Shown piece by piece: positions 1 to 9,416 of a stretch of DNA of 64,000 nt (its first letter is position 1; each line of letters begins with the position of its first letter). A program made the position numbers and the translations under genes. The stretch is from [Flavobacterium] thermophilum (GTDB lineage: Bacteria; Bacillota; Bacilli; Bacillales; Anoxybacillaceae): NCBI GenBank assembly GCA_900450595.1, contig UGGS01000001.1, forward strand, positions 620,001 to 684,000, given 5' to 3'. A model generated the notes under the pieces. It saw only the letters and a program-made list of their open reading frames with translations, was not told the DNA's origin and ran no database searches.

Positions 1-213
1 ATTTGCCACGCCTCGCTCATTTTTGAAACAATGCCGGATTTGCTGAAAGGACGGAGTTTGACAGCGTATATTGCCTGCAAACCCGGTGTCGAAGCGCTCG
101 GAGCAACGTATGTGTCTGACAATACGGTCCATGTTGACGGCAACCTTGTCTCCGCCCATGCGTGGCCGGATTTGCCGGCGTTTATGCGTGAGTTCCTTCG
201 ATTGCTCCAATAG
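1..213 (+). CDS. DJ-1/PfpI family protein, C-terminal part (5' end outside window)
   Basis: The reading frame is open from base 1, so the gene starts upstream of the window. It begins at ICHA, which fits the nucleophile-elbow cysteine of DJ-1/PfpI proteins (family usually AICHG). It then shows GRSLTAY, an ACKPGVEALGA helix and HVDGNLVSAHAWPDLPAF, the C-terminal PfpI pattern in which a strand with VxDGNL(V/I)S is followed by the DLPAFxREFxxLL helix. Members act as glyoxalases/deglycases or stress-linked cysteine hydrolases; which of these applies cannot be decided from this piece. Family assignment is firm, function open. Confidence 0.8.
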   Translation: MCHASLIFETMPDLLKGRSLTAYIACKPGVEALGATYVSDNTVHVDGNLVSAHAWPDLPAFMREFLRLLQ

Positions 214-215
214 CC

Positions 216-250
216 AAAAAGCGGTCTCCCTTTGGGTGAGGGGAGACCGC
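216..250 (-). terminator. Rho-independent terminator reading leftward
   Basis: A perfect 10-bp stem (221-230 with 241-250) is followed on the minus strand by TTTTTGG. The orientation suits termination of the minus-strand DMT transporter gene, although that gene ends about 120 bases earlier. Confidence 0.65.
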
Positions 251-310
251 TTGTGCATGCAACAGGGTTTTGGGTGCGGCGGGCGGCGCTGTTTTTCATG
301 GCTAAAGGTT

Positions 311-338
311 CCCGCTTGTGATGGCGGGTTTTATTTTT
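311..338 (+). terminator. Short hairpin with T-rich tail, rightward
   Basis: CCCGC pairs with GCGGG around an 8-base loop (311-328) and is followed by TTTTATTTTT. It would stop transcription of the DJ-1/PfpI gene before the convergent transporter gene. Confidence 0.55.
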
Positions 339-368
339 GATGATGCTGTCCGCCAAACGGCCCGGCCG

Positions 369-1262
369 TCATCCTGCGATATCCACTTGTTCCGTCTTCA
401 CTTTCGGCGCTTTTGTCGCCAAATAGACGCCGAACAAGACGATTGCGCCGCCGGCCAGCTGCAGGACGGATAGAGCACCGCCAAGCAAAAACGTGATCAC
501 AGCGGTAAATACGGCAATTAAGTTTAAATATACACCGGCATGGCTCGGACCGACTTTTTGCACTGAGATGTTCCAAAATAAGAAGGAAAGAATGGACGGA
601 AACAAGCAAATATAGACCAATCCGGCGAGCCCAGCTGCACTTATGTGATCAGCTGGAAACGGATAAAAGAATGCGAACGGCCACAGCAGCAGCAAGCTAA
701 AAAAAACGGAGCACGTTGTCGCTGTAATCGGTGGGACGGGTAGTTTTTTGCCGATGATCGAATACAGCGCCCAGACGACGCCGGCGGCGAGCATCATCAA
801 ATCGCCGCGGTTGTAGTCCGTTCGGAAGACGTGCGCTATATGCCCATCCGTTAAAATAAACAATACGCCGGCCAGCGACAACAAAAAGCCGGCAATATTG
901 GTTTTCGACAGCCGCTCCCGCAGCAGCGCATACGACAACACGACGATAATCGCCGGATTGAGCGAGTTGACAATCGCCGCGTTCATCGGCGATGTATAGG
1001 CGAGCGCGCCGTATAAAAGCAAGTTATAGCCGATGACGCCAAGCCCCCCGGCCGCAGCGAGCGGAAGCCAATATTGTTTGATGATGTCTTGGTAGCGCGG
1101 CCGCTCAAGCCAGTACGATACGGGCGCCAACACGATAAAAGCGGCGCACCAGCGGATCAATGTCAGCCAAAATGGGCCTGTTTCGGCGATGACTGACTTG
1201 CCGATAACATAATTGCCGGCCCAAAACAAGTTGGCCAGCACGAGAAACAGCTTTTCTCTCAT
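369..1262 (-). CDS. DMT superfamily (EamA) transporter
   Basis: This 297-residue protein has the family's usual size and about ten hydrophobic segments in two EamA repeats: the first near residues 5-135 (NLFWAGNYVIGKSV opening), the second near 150-285. EamA proteins export or exchange small metabolites such as amino acids across the cytoplasmic membrane; the substrate is not readable here. The ATG at 1262 follows AGGAGCG-like sequence. It is transcribed away from the malic enzyme gene. The C-terminal tail is short, lysine-rich and cytoplasmic. Confidence 0.85.
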   Translation of the reverse strand: MREKLFLVLANLFWAGNYVIGKSVIAETGPFWLTLIRWCAAFIVLAPVSYWLERPRYQDIIKQYWLPLAAAGGLGVIGYNLLLYGALAYTSPMNAAIVNSLNPAIIVVLSYALLRERLSKTNIAGFLLSLAGVLFILTDGHIAHVFRTDYNRGDLMMLAAGVVWALYSIIGKKLPVPPITATTCSVFFSLLLLWPFAFFYPFPADHISAAGLAGLVYICLFPSILSFLFWNISVQKVGPSHAGVYLNLIAVFTAVITFLLGGALSVLQLAGGAIVLFGVYLATKAPKVKTEQVDIAG

Positions 1263-1574
1263 CCTTCTTCGCTCCTGTCTAGTTTTTCCTTTCTTTTACG
1301 TTTACTTCATTGCTGCTCTGATTTCCTTCTTGCATGTTGTTTTTCTGCCGTCAGCCACCCCTGTTGCTGTTTTGCCAACAGCGGAACATGAACGGCGGGA
1401 AGAATGATGCGGCCGCTCAGCATGCCGCTTCGCGTTCGGCGGAAAGGTGCGTGCGTCTGCAGAAAGGGGCGTGTACAATAAGGGTTGTCTTTTTCCGGTT
1501 CATAAGATAACATTTGTACCGTAAGATGATTTACTGATTTAAACAAAAATAGAGAAAAGGAAGGACGATTGGTT
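1263..1574. other. Divergent intergenic region between DMT transporter and malic enzyme
   Basis: These 312 bases separate two divergent genes and must hold both promoters. AGAAAAGGAAGGA near 1553-1565 is the malic enzyme ribosome site. No convincing operator, riboswitch or small gene was seen; the open frames here lack ribosome sites and family resemblance. Confidence 0.5.
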
Positions 1575-3011
1575 ATGGCATTACCAGGCGGGGCAGCGAT
1601 GAACATTACGATTCGTCTCCAGTTCGAAAAAGATATCGTCTCGTTCAGCGATATCGCCGCAGCCATTGGCAAAGCGGGCGGAGACATCGTCGGCATTGAC
1701 GTCATCTCATCAAGCAAAGTTCATACGGTGCGCGACATCACCGTCAGCGCCCTTGATACGAAGCAGTGCGACTTGATCATTGAGGCACTGAAAAAAATTC
1801 GCGGCGTCAAAATTGTGAACGTTTCCGACCGCACGTTTTTGATGCACATCGGGGGGAAAATTGAAACAAATTCAAAAATCCCAGTGAAAACGCGCGACGA
1901 CTTGTCGCGGGTGTACACGCCGGGCGTGGCGCGCGTCTGCACGGCCATCGCTGAAGATCCGCGCAAGGCGTATTCGTTGACAATTAAACGCAATACGGTC
2001 GCAGTTGTCTCGGACGGCACGGCCGTGCTCGGGCTGGGCGACATCGGCCCGTACGCGGCGATGCCGGTCATGGAAGGGAAAGCGATGCTGTTTAAGGAAT
2101 TTGCCGGAGTGGACGCGTTCCCGATTTGTTTGGATACGAAAGACACGGAAGAAATCATTCAAATTGTGAAAGCGATTGCCCCGGCGTTTGGCGGCATTAA
2201 TCTCGAAGACATTTCCGCTCCGCGCTGCTTTGAGATTGAAAAGCGGTTGAAGGAAGAGCTCGACATCCCGGTGTTCCATGATGATCAACACGGCACGGCG
2301 GTCGTGCTCTTGGCCGGGTTGCTCAACGCGTTGAAAATCGTCGACAAAAAGCTCGAGGACATTAAAGTGGTTCTCACCGGCATTGGCGCCGCTGGCATTG
2401 CCTGCACGAAAATTTTGCTCGCTGCCGGCGTGCGCAACATTATTGGGGTGGACCGCTATGGCGCCATCCATCGCGATGAAACGTACGAAAATCCGTATTG
2501 GCAAGAGTATGCGCAAATCACCAATCCCGATAATCTCAAAGGAAGCTTGTCGGATGTGATCGCCGGCGCAGATGTATTTATCGGTGTTTCCGCCCCGGGC
2601 ATTTTGAAAGTGGATGACGTGAAAAAGATGGCGCGCGACCCAATCGTGTTTGCGATGGCCAACCCGATTCCGGAAATTGATCCGGAGCTGGCCGAACCGT
2701 ACGTGCGCGTCATGGCGACCGGGCGTTCCGACTATCCAAACCAAATTAACAACGTCCTTTGCTTCCCGGGCATTTTCCGCGGCGCGCTGGACTGCCGGGC
2801 GCGAGAAATTAATGAGGAAATGAAACTCGCTGCCGCGAAGGCGATCGCCTCGGTCGTCACGGAAGACGAATTGAGCGAATCGTACATCATCCCAAGCGTG
2901 TTTAACAGCAAAGTCGTCGAACGCGTCAGACAAGCGGTCGTCGAAGCGGCTTACCGCACCGGCGTTGCCCGGAAAGACAACATTCCAGTTGGCGGGTATA
3001 CGGGACAGTAA
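1575..3011 (+). CDS. NAD(P)-dependent malic enzyme with N-terminal ACT domain
   Basis: Oxidatively decarboxylates malate to pyruvate, linking the TCA cycle to pyruvate in the cytoplasm. Residues about 10-85 form an ACT-type regulatory domain ([17 protein letters not shown] opening). The malic enzyme part follows, with the [12 protein letters not shown] motif, a catalytic lysine in [21 protein letters not shown], the metal-binding [11 protein letters not shown], a Rossmann GIGAAGIAC and [14 protein letters not shown] at 1569 is also in frame, but the ATG at 1575 sits at the better distance from AAGGAAGG. The ACT domain suggests allosteric control by a small ligand. Cofactor preference is not resolved. 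Confidence 0.9.
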   Translation: MALPGGAAMNITIRLQFEKDIVSFSDIAAAIGKAGGDIVGIDVISSSKVHTVRDITVSALDTKQCDLIIEALKKIRGVKIVNVSDRTFLMHIGGKIETNSKIPVKTRDDLSRVYTPGVARVCTAIAEDPRKAYSLTIKRNTVAVVSDGTAVLGLGDIGPYAAMPVMEGKAMLFKEFAGVDAFPICLDTKDTEEIIQIVKAIAPAFGGINLEDISAPRCFEIEKRLKEELDIPVFHDDQHGTAVVLLAGLLNALKIVDKKLEDIKVVLTGIGAAGIACTKILLAAGVRNIIGVDRYGAIHRDETYENPYWQEYAQITNPDNLKGSLSDVIAGADVFIGVSAPGILKVDDVKKMARDPIVFAMANPIPEIDPELAEPYVRVMATGRSDYPNQINNVLCFPGIFRGALDCRAREINEEMKLAAAKAIASVVTEDELSESYIIPSVFNSKVVERVRQAVVEAAYRTGVARKDNIPVGGYTGQ

Positions 3012-3040
3012 AAGAACCAAAATACCACGAACGAATGGAC

Positions 3041-3069
3041 GGCTTCCTTTGCAGGGGAAGCCTTTTTTT
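3041..3069 (+). terminator. Rho-independent terminator of malic enzyme gene
   Basis: GGCTTCC (3041-3047) pairs with GGAAGCC (3056-3062), followed by seven T. Confidence 0.8.
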
Positions 3070-3520
3070 GGCTGCAGGAGCATCTGTTGCGAGAAATAAG
3101 AAGCTGTCCATCTGTTTTGTAACAATACTGTAACAATTGTTAAATGAAACAGCGTGTTCGAGGGGTTGTCAACTCCCTTTTTGCAAGAAAAATATAGAAT
3201 GATCGGCTGATAGAAGAAAAAAAGGAATGGAAGTGTGTGAAAGGATGACATCGCCAGCCGTTGCAGCCGGCGGCTTAGGCGTTTATTTGGCAATGAAAAC
3301 AAGCCTGTTTTTTGCTCATTTTTTCCAACAGTCCTTTTTCCCAAATTTAAACCAAAAATATTACAAAAAACCCGTGTTATAATGGGGGCGCAGGCAAGAG
3401 AACAGCTGGAACTGTTCCTAAACAGAACTTAAGTGGATGGCGTGACGATGAATAGAGAAAGTCTTTGAAACTTTGAAAATAGAAACTAATTTTGAAAATA
3501 GAAAACAAGGAGGAATTCCG
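3070..3520 (+). other. Long upstream region of the CAP protein gene with extended -10 promoter
   Basis: 450 bases without a convincing gene. A TATAAT hexamer at 3378-3383 with a TG two bases upstream makes an extended -10 promoter, leaving a leader of about 130 bases before the CAP gene. The leader contains a small dyad GAACAG/CTGTTC near 3400. A second weak -10-like hexamer lies near 3190. Confidence 0.5.
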
Positions 3521-4261
3521 ATGAAGAAAAAAATGTTAGCCACGATCGCCGCTTCGGTTGCGCTCATCGGCGCTTCGTTTGCGGCAACAACAAAAACGGA
3601 AGCGGCAGGGACGACATGCCCGACGGCGAACGGGTATCAAGTAAAATATACAAGCACTAACATTCAAGATTTCGAGAAATGGTTGAAACAATACTTCCCG
3701 TTTGTGTCGTTCCAACCGGCGAAACCGGCCGTGCAGCAACCGGCAGTGAAACAGCCGGCCGCAGCGAAACCGCAAGCTCCGGCAGCGGTCAAACAGCCAG
3801 CGGCAAAGCCGCAAGCCAATACGCAAGCGCCAGCGAAAAAACCGGCAACAGCGCCAACAACAACGACACAAAAAACAACCGGCTTGAACGCTTATGAGCA
3901 ACAAGTCGTAGAACTGACGAACAAAGAACGGGCAAAATACGGTTTGCCGCCGCTTCAAGTCGACTTAGCTCTCAGCAAAGTCGCCCGCGAAAAATCGCGC
4001 GATATGGCGGTCCACAACTACTTCTCGCACAACAGCCCGACGTACGGCTCCCCGTTTGAGATGATGAAAAAATTCGGCATTTCGTACACAGCCGCCGGGG
4101 AAAACATCGCCAAAGGCCAACGCACCCCGCAAGAAGTCGTCAATGCGTGGATGAACAGTGAAGGCCACCGGGCGAACATTTTGAACAAAAACTTTACGCA
4201 TATCGGCGTTGGTTTTGAAGAAAACGGCTATATTTGGACGCAACAATTTATCCGCAAGTAA
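3521..4261 (+). CDS. Secreted CAP/SCP-domain protein (YkwD-like)
   Basis: A Sec signal peptide (MKKKMLATIAASVALIGASFA, cleavage probably after AAT or TEA near residue 25-28) is followed by a short domain with one cysteine. Next comes a low-complexity linker rich in A, K, P and Q (about residues 68-115) and then a CAP domain from about residue 125 to the end (NAYEQQVVELTNKERAKYGL, HNYFSHNSPTYGSPFEMM, AAGENIAKGQ, VNAWMNSEGHRANILN). Family histidines and glutamates (HN, SH, GEN, GHR) are present. The start at 3521 follows AAGGAGGAATTCCG; an in-frame start at 3473 lacks a site. Such proteins occur in bacilli and spores; the molecular role is unknown. Confidence 0.9.
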   Translation: MKKKMLATIAASVALIGASFAATTKTEAAGTTCPTANGYQVKYTSTNIQDFEKWLKQYFPFVSFQPAKPAVQQPAVKQPAAAKPQAPAAVKQPAAKPQANTQAPAKKPATAPTTTTQKTTGLNAYEQQVVELTNKERAKYGLPPLQVDLALSKVAREKSRDMAVHNYFSHNSPTYGSPFEMMKKFGISYTAAGENIAKGQRTPQEVVNAWMNSEGHRANILNKNFTHIGVGFEENGYIWTQQFIRK

Positions 4262-4281
4262 GGCGGATGGTTGACGGTGAT

Positions 4282-4314
4282 CCTGCCCATCATGCAGATG
4301 GGCAGGGTTTTTTT
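4282..4314 (+). terminator. Rho-independent terminator of CAP gene
   Basis: CCTGCCCAT (4282-4290) pairs with ATGGGCAGG (4298-4306), followed by a T7 run. Confidence 0.9.
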
Positions 4315-4403
4315 GTACAAAAATATTTCGCTAACAACTTGGGAAACTATGCTATAATGGTCAACAGGCTGTAAAAAATGAGAAGATCGCGGGGGAGACA
4401 CCA

Positions 4404-5669
4404 ATGCGAATACGCGATTGGGATCACAACTTAAAAGTCCGCCTGTATGGCGAGGCGCTGATGAATACGACTTTTTGGATGTTTTTTCCGTTTATGGCCA
4501 TCTATTTTGCAGACTCGTTTGGCAAAGAAACAGCCAGTATGTTATTGATTGTGTCGCAATTGTTTTCCGTGGTCGCCAATTTGATGGGTGGCTATTGCGC
4601 CGATGTGTTCGGGCGCAAGCGAATGATGGTGTTATCCGCTTACGGGCAGGGGGCGGCGTTTTTCGTCTTTGCCTTGGCCAGTTCCCCATGGTGGTCGTCG
4701 CCACTTGTCGGTTTTCTTTGTTTTACGTTTGCCGGCATTTGCGTCGCCTTTTATTGGCCGGCGAGCCAGGCGATGGTTGCTGACATCGTGCCAGAAAAAG
4801 ACCGGAGCTACGTGTTCGCGGTGTTTTATACGTCGGTGAATATTTCGGTCGTGATTGGCCCGACGGTCGGCGGGCTGTTTTATGCTGATCACCTGTTTTG
4901 GCTGCTGCTTTTGGCGGCGTGCTCCTGTTTAACGATGGCGGCTGTGTTGGCCAGACGGCTGCGCGAAACAGCCCTGCATTCGGCGGGAGGGCGGCGAACC
5001 GTGCCGTGGCTGCGGTTTTGGCGGGAACAAATAGGGCAGTATGCCGTCATTGTCCGCGACCGCACCTTTTTCTTGTTTATTATAGCCGGGGTGCTTGTCG
5101 CACAGACGTTTATGCAGCTTGATTTGTTGCTTCCGGTCTATATGAAAGAGACGCTTCATAAAGAAACGTTATGGGCTGGCTGGACGGTGGACGGCGCCAA
5201 TGCTTTTGGCCTGCTCATTGCGGAAAACGGGCTGCTTGTGGCGCTGTGCACGGTCATGGTGACGCGGCAGATGGCGCGTTTTTCGGAGCGGTGGGCGTTT
5301 ATCGGCTCGGCTGTTTTATATGGCATCACAATGTGGCTGTTTAGCCAAACATCGTCGTTTTTCGGATTTGCGGCGGTCATGGTGCTGTTCACCTTGGCCG
5401 AGCTGATGACGGCCGGTCTGCAGCAGTCATTTGTATCCAGGCTGGCACCTGAAGACATGCGCGGCCAATATTTTGCCGCCGCTAGCCTCCGCTTTACGAT
5501 CGGGCGGATGGTGGCGCCGCTGTCGCTCGCCGCGGCGGAATGGATCGGCTATGCATGGACGTTTGTTGTCCTTGGGATGCTGGCGCTAGGAAGCGCGGCG
5601 CTCTATGCATGGATGTTTCACCAGGCCAGGCAGCAAACAGAGCGGCCGGACATTTCCCTTTCCCAATGA
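4404..5669 (+). CDS. MFS transporter (multidrug-type)
   Basis: The 421-residue product has about twelve transmembrane segments. The MFS signature GGYCADVFGRKRMM lies between helices 2 and 3 (near residue 62), and ADIVPEKDRSYVFAVFYTSVNI is typical of the drug-efflux branch. It probably exports a hydrophobic compound by proton antiport. The substrate is unknown. GGGGGAGACACCA precedes the ATG, and TGCTATAAT at 4350-4358 is an extended -10 promoter directly upstream, so this is a single-gene unit. Confidence 0.85.
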   Translation: MRIRDWDHNLKVRLYGEALMNTTFWMFFPFMAIYFADSFGKETASMLLIVSQLFSVVANLMGGYCADVFGRKRMMVLSAYGQGAAFFVFALASSPWWSSPLVGFLCFTFAGICVAFYWPASQAMVADIVPEKDRSYVFAVFYTSVNISVVIGPTVGGLFYADHLFWLLLLAACSCLTMAAVLARRLRETALHSAGGRRTVPWLRFWREQIGQYAVIVRDRTFFLFIIAGVLVAQTFMQLDLLLPVYMKETLHKETLWAGWTVDGANAFGLLIAENGLLVALCTVMVTRQMARFSERWAFIGSAVLYGITMWLFSQTSSFFGFAAVMVLFTLAELMTAGLQQSFVSRLAPEDMRGQYFAAASLRFTIGRMVAPLSLAAAEWIGYAWTFVVLGMLALGSAALYAWMFHQARQQTERPDISLSQ

Positions 5670-5806
5670 CGGGGGCTATGCAAATGGCTACCCGTTTTTT
5701 TGTGTTCCCCAGTATAATAAAAAGCGCACCGTTGTTCGTGTAACATATATTCCCTGTCTCTGACATAAAGTGGAACTAGACAGAGAGAAGGAGAGGGGAA
5801 GCCATC

Positions 5807-6553
5807 ATGAAACTGCAACGGTGGGAAACGAACATAAACGGGGGGGAAGCGGACAACCGCGGCGGACAAGACGGCGCGGCGGTGTTGGCGCGTTATGAGA
5901 AACGGCAGCAAAAGCGCCTATTGTCCCGGGAAAAGAGAAAAAAACAATACCGTTTCATCGGCTGGCTTCTTTTGGCGGTCGCTGTCGCATGGGGGGCGGG
6001 CACGCTCGTTTGGAGCGGGTACGGAACATTAAAGACGGCAGCGAGCCGAGAGTTGGCCATCACGCGGTTGAAAGAAGCGATCGAAGACCGCGATGCGGCT
6101 GCCTTGCAAACGATGCTGAGAACGATCGATGAAACGGTGCCCATTAATGAGAAAACGCTCGCGCCGTTATTCGCCTATTTTGAACAGCATTCTGAGGCGT
6201 ACGAAGCGCTCGATCAGGAGTTCGACCGCCAGCGTGAGGGGGGGCACGTGTATATTAAAGGATTGACGTCCCGCCCGCCGGTGTTTACGATTCATGTGTT
6301 TGAGGATCGGTATGTGTTTGAGCCAGCCCTCTATTTTCTCCATGTCCGCGTCGATGATCCGGAGGCGTCGCTTGTCGTCAATGGGGTGAAAGCGGAAGAG
6401 GAGGCGACGAAAGACCCATTTGTCAAAAAAATCGGCCCGTATTTGCCGGGCGCGTACACTGTAACCATTGTCCATTCGAATGGGAAAAAGAAAACCATCC
6501 GCGTTGAGCTGTTTGGCGGCGCCCGCGTCCATGAGGTCGATATCACGAAATGA
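5807..6553 (+). CDS. Membrane-anchored TcaA/YvbJ-like protein
   Basis: A basic cytoplasmic N-terminus (RQQKRLLSREKRKKQYR) precedes one transmembrane helix (about residues 46-70) and an extracytoplasmic region. Residues 80-145 resemble the alpha-helical domain of TcaA-like proteins (AITRLKEAIEDRDAAALQTML). The C-terminal part ends in a beta-rich segment (SLVVNGVKAEEE, LPGAYTVTIVHSNGKKK) like the last TcaA domain. TcaA proteins affect cell-envelope stress and glycopeptide response in staphylococci; the role here is inferred only. The start follows AGAAGGAGAGGGG. The 3' end overlaps the convergent SIMPL gene by 11 bases, with no terminator between. Confidence 0.65.
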   Translation: MKLQRWETNINGGEADNRGGQDGAAVLARYEKRQQKRLLSREKRKKQYRFIGWLLLAVAVAWGAGTLVWSGYGTLKTAASRELAITRLKEAIEDRDAAALQTMLRTIDETVPINEKTLAPLFAYFEQHSEAYEALDQEFDRQREGGHVYIKGLTSRPPVFTIHVFEDRYVFEPALYFLHVRVDDPEASLVVNGVKAEEEATKDPFVKKIGPYLPGAYTVTIVHSNGKKKTIRVELFGGARVHEVDITK

Positions 6554-7205
6554 ACGAATAAGCAAATACCGCTTCCACGACGGCGGTAATGACAACATCT
6601 TGCGTCTGTACAGGCGGCGCTGATGAGGAAATGCTGAGAACAGCCGGATTGTATGGCGCCGGCCGAGGCGATGACTGTTCTTTCAGTTCAATCGGCGTGT
6701 CATAAAGAGGCAAGCTGAGAGCGCGGGCGATGGCCAGCGCTTTTTCTTTGGCGTGTTTCACGGCCAATGCCAACGCTTGCTGGTAATAGGCTTGTTCGTT
6801 TGCTAGACGGAATTCCAAGCCGCGGGCGAGGTTTGCTCCACGGGCAACGGCCGCCTCGTAAATGGCGCCGGCTTTTTTAGGATCGCGGACGGTGATTTCC
6901 AGCCAATGTTCGACTTCATAGCCAGATAAAGCGGTTGTTCCGTTATGATGTTCGTATGTTGGCCGGATGGAAAACGATGTCGTTTCAATGTCTTCTATTG
7001 GAATGTCAAGCGCCTTTAATGCTTCGATGACGGCATTGGTGCGTTTGGCATTGTCAGTCAGGGCTTCTTGGATGTTGTGATGTTCTGTATGAACGCCGAT
7101 TGCGATGAGGACGGTATCCGGTTTGGCGATGACGGTTCCTTGGCCAGTGATGGTCAGTGTGGGGCGAGAAGCGGCAGGGGGAGCGGGACGATGCCATGAC
7201 TGCAT
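6543..7205 (-). CDS. SIMPL (DUF541) domain protein
   Basis: 220 residues, almost all one SIMPL domain: LTITGQGTVIAKPDTVLIAIGVHTEH near residue 15, AIKALDIPIEDIETTSFSIRPTY-like middle, and AVKHAKEKALAIARALSLPL near residue 150. No signal peptide is visible, so the protein may be cytoplasmic, unlike periplasmic family members. The ATG at 7205 is chosen because GGAGG lies seven bases upstream; the longer open frame to 7463 overlaps another small gene and lacks a site. Family function is poorly defined. Confidence 0.8.
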   Translation of the reverse strand: MQSWHRPAPPAASRPTLTITGQGTVIAKPDTVLIAIGVHTEHHNIQEALTDNAKRTNAVIEALKALDIPIEDIETTSFSIRPTYEHHNGTTALSGYEVEHWLEITVRDPKKAGAIYEAAVARGANLARGLEFRLANEQAYYQQALALAVKHAKEKALAIARALSLPLYDTPIELKEQSSPRPAPYNPAVLSISSSAPPVQTQDVVITAVVEAVFAYSFIS

Positions 7206-7225
7206 TTCATTCCCTCCTTCCACCA

Positions 7226-7354
7226 TTAGGCAGCTTTTTGATCCTCGTCCGCCGCTTGCCAATAGTAGACGCGCGGCAGGCCAACATAGCACCAATATTC
7301 CTTCAACAGCGAGATCACGACAAAGGAGGCAAATTGCCAGTCGATCGAATTCAT
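7226..7354 (-). CDS. Small conserved-looking protein, 42 residues
   Basis: A short open frame with an excellent AAAGGAG eight bases before ATG at 7354, ending 20 bases before the SIMPL start, so probably its operon partner. The product (MNSIDWQFASFVVISLLKEYW..., rich in W, Y and F, then an acidic DEDQKAA tail) looks like a small amphipathic or membrane-associated protein. I do not recognise a family. Confidence 0.55.
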   Translation of the reverse strand: MNSIDWQFASFVVISLLKEYWCYVGLPRVYYWQAADEDQKAA

Positions 7355-7511
7355 CCCCATTTCTCCTTTCGATGGTTTCACTATAGCTTATTCGAAGCGG
7401 CCATTGTCCTATGCGCGCCGTCCAGTTGGTGATGAAACTTCTTTGGGCGCTTGTACGTATCATGGCGTGGACATGTTATAATGGAAGAAAAGATGAAGAA
7501 AGGGATGGACA

Positions 7512-8159
7512 ATGAAGCAACTGCTTCGCACGATATGGCGCTGGTTCGTTTCATGGAACGTTGGGATCATCGTTGCAGTTATGGTATTTATTGCCGCCGA
7601 TTTTCACGTCTTGCCCTCGCTTTTATCAGGAATGGGAGCGATGTGGGGGGTGTCCGCTGTGATGAAAAGGCGGCATCGCCGTTTGGCAGCTGACGTACCG
7701 ACCGAGGAGCAGGCATACGTTCGCAGCCAGCTTGGCGAGGCGCGCGCGTTATGGAAGCGGCTGCGCCGGGCCCGCTATCGGCTTCGTTCGGTGGCGATGT
7801 GGCAAACCGTTTCCCGATTGAGTGCCATCGTCGATCGGATCATTCGCGCGGTCGAGCAGCAGCCGCACCAGCTTCGCCTCGCCCAGCCGTTTTTCTTAAA
7901 TGAGTGGCCGACGGCGGTGGAAATGGTGGAAAAATACGTATACTTGTCGCAGCAGCCGGAGCAAAATGCGGAAATGGCCGCGGCGCTGCAACAAACGGAG
8001 CGGTTGCTTGGCGAGCTGACCGAAGCGGCGGAGCGGCAGCTGCTCGAAGTGTTATCAAACGACGTTTGGTCGCTGCAAACCGAAGCAAAAATGCTTGAGC
8101 AGTCGTTGCATCAATCATCGGCCCGGCTTCATTTGCCGTTGTCAAAGAAAGGAGAATGA
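7512..8159 (+). CDS. xpaC: XpaC-like protein (5-bromo-4-chloroindolyl phosphate hydrolysis family)
   Basis: 215 residues: two hydrophobic helices at about residues 15-50 with a basic KRRHRR stop, then a mostly helical cytoplasmic region rich in R, E and Q. Size, layout and the directly following yaaN homologue match the Bacillus xpaC-yaaN pair. The original X-phos hydrolysis phenotype is probably indirect, as no phosphatase motif is visible. An extended -10 (TG then TATAAT at 7477-7482) lies upstream and AGAAAGGGATGGACA precedes the ATG. The stop overlaps the region of the yaaN start, implying translational coupling. Confidence 0.75.
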   Translation: MKQLLRTIWRWFVSWNVGIIVAVMVFIAADFHVLPSLLSGMGAMWGVSAVMKRRHRRLAADVPTEEQAYVRSQLGEARALWKRLRRARYRLRSVAMWQTVSRLSAIVDRIIRAVEQQPHQLRLAQPFFLNEWPTAVEMVEKYVYLSQQPEQNAEMAAALQQTERLLGELTEAAERQLLEVLSNDVWSLQTEAKMLEQSLHQSSARLHLPLSKKGE

Positions 8160-8161
8160 CG

Positions 8162-9352
8162 GTGGACGAACGGAATCATGAGATGGAGTCACTCGAACAG
8201 CTTCATGAACGGAAACGGACAAGCATGCTTGACGATCTGCTGGCCCAGCCGTTTTCCCCGCCGGCCGCCCCCCAGCTTGAAGAGGGGGAAACGACGGCTA
8301 ACGCGCTCGATGCGCTCAAACCGGAGCATCGGGAAAAAGCATTGGCGCTGGCCCGACAAATCGATCCGGCCAACCACCAGGCCATTTTGCAATACGGTGT
8401 GGCGGCACAAGCGGAACTGTCGAAGTTTTCCCATACGATTTTGCATCATGTGCAGACGAAAGACGCCGGCCCGGTCGGTGAAGTGATCAGCGAGCTTATG
8501 GCGAAAATTAAGGAAGTCAATCCCGATGATTTAATGCCGGCGAAAAAAGGGTTTTTGTCCCGCTTGTTTGGCACAGTGGCCAAGCCGCTGCAAGGGATGG
8601 TGGCGAAATATCAAAAAATCGGCGTTGAAATCGACAAAATCGCCGACCAGCTGGAAAAACACCGGCATTTGTTGTTTCGCGACATCATGATGCTCGAGAC
8701 GCTTTACGAGAAAAATAAAGAGTATTTTGAGGCGCTCAATATTTATATTGCGGCCGCGGAATACAAGCTGGAGGAGCTGCGGACGAAAACGATCCCGGAA
8801 AAGCAAGCGGCCGCCGAGCGCTCCGGCGACCAAATGGCTTGGCAAGAGGTGCAAGATTTGCGCCAGTTTGCCGACCGGCTGGAAAAGCGGGTGCACGACT
8901 TAAAGCTCAGCCGGCAAGTGACGATCCAGACCGCGCCGCAAATCCGCATGATTCAGCATATGAACGAGACGCTCGTCGAGCGCATCCAGTCATCGATTTT
9001 AAACGCGATTCCGCTTTGGAAAAACCAAGTCGTCATCGCGTTGACGCTGTTTCGACAACAAAAAGCGGCGGAGGCGCAAAAACAAGTTGCTGAAACGACG
9101 AATGAGCTGCTGTTGCGCAACTCCGAGCTGTTAAAAACGAACAGCATCGCAATCGCCAAGGAAAATGAGCGCGGCTTGGTCGACATCGAAACGCTGAAGC
9201 GGACGCAAGAAAACTTGATCGCCACACTTGAGGAGACGTTGAAAATTCAAGCGGAAGGCCGTTTGAAACGGCAGCAGGCCGAACGCGAACTGGCGGCCAT
9301 GGAAGCGGAACTGAAACAGACGCTTCTGTCTTTGAAGCGGCCGGAGCGTTAG
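8162..9352 (+). CDS. yaaN: TelA/YaaN family toxic-anion-resistance protein
   Basis: 396 residues, mostly long helices and coiled coil, with family features LPAKKGFLSRLFGTVAKPLQ-like stretch near residue 125, VEIDKIADQLEKH, and NEYFEALNIYIAAAEYKLEEL. TelA proteins were linked to tellurite and other anion resistance and to envelope stress; mechanism is unclear. I prefer the GTG at 8162 (AAAGGAG seven bases upstream) over the ATG at 8156, which is too close to that site. Second gene of the xpaC operon. Confidence 0.85.
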   Translation: MDERNHEMESLEQLHERKRTSMLDDLLAQPFSPPAAPQLEEGETTANALDALKPEHREKALALARQIDPANHQAILQYGVAAQAELSKFSHTILHHVQTKDAGPVGEVISELMAKIKEVNPDDLMPAKKGFLSRLFGTVAKPLQGMVAKYQKIGVEIDKIADQLEKHRHLLFRDIMMLETLYEKNKEYFEALNIYIAAAEYKLEELRTKTIPEKQAAAERSGDQMAWQEVQDLRQFADRLEKRVHDLKLSRQVTIQTAPQIRMIQHMNETLVERIQSSILNAIPLWKNQVVIALTLFRQQKAAEAQKQVAETTNELLLRNSELLKTNSIAIAKENERGLVDIETLKRTQENLIATLEETLKIQAEGRLKRQQAERELAAMEAELKQTLLSLKRPER

Positions 9353-9386
9353 GGGATCGCTTGCCCGCGGCTCGGCGCATAGAAAA

Positions 9387-9416
9387 GGGTGCCTGCCACG
9401 AGATGGGCACCCTTTT
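9387..9416 (+). terminator. Rho-independent terminator of xpaC-yaaN
   Basis: GGGTGCC (9387-9393) pairs with GGCACCC (9406-9412), followed by TTTT. Confidence 0.75.

Noticed and set aside
1872..3344. 490-codon frame antisense to malic enzyme
   Set aside because: It is rich in R, H, D and F as expected of an antisense shadow of a GC-rich gene and has no domain.
3225..3380. About 50-codon plus-strand frame in the CAP gene upstream region (MEVCERMTSPAVAAGG)
   Set aside because: It lacks a properly spaced ribosome site and runs across the extended -10 promoter.
6543..7463. 306-residue form of the SIMPL protein
   Set aside because: The extra 86 residues have no family resemblance and overlap a small gene with its own ribosome site; GGAGG points to ATG 7205.
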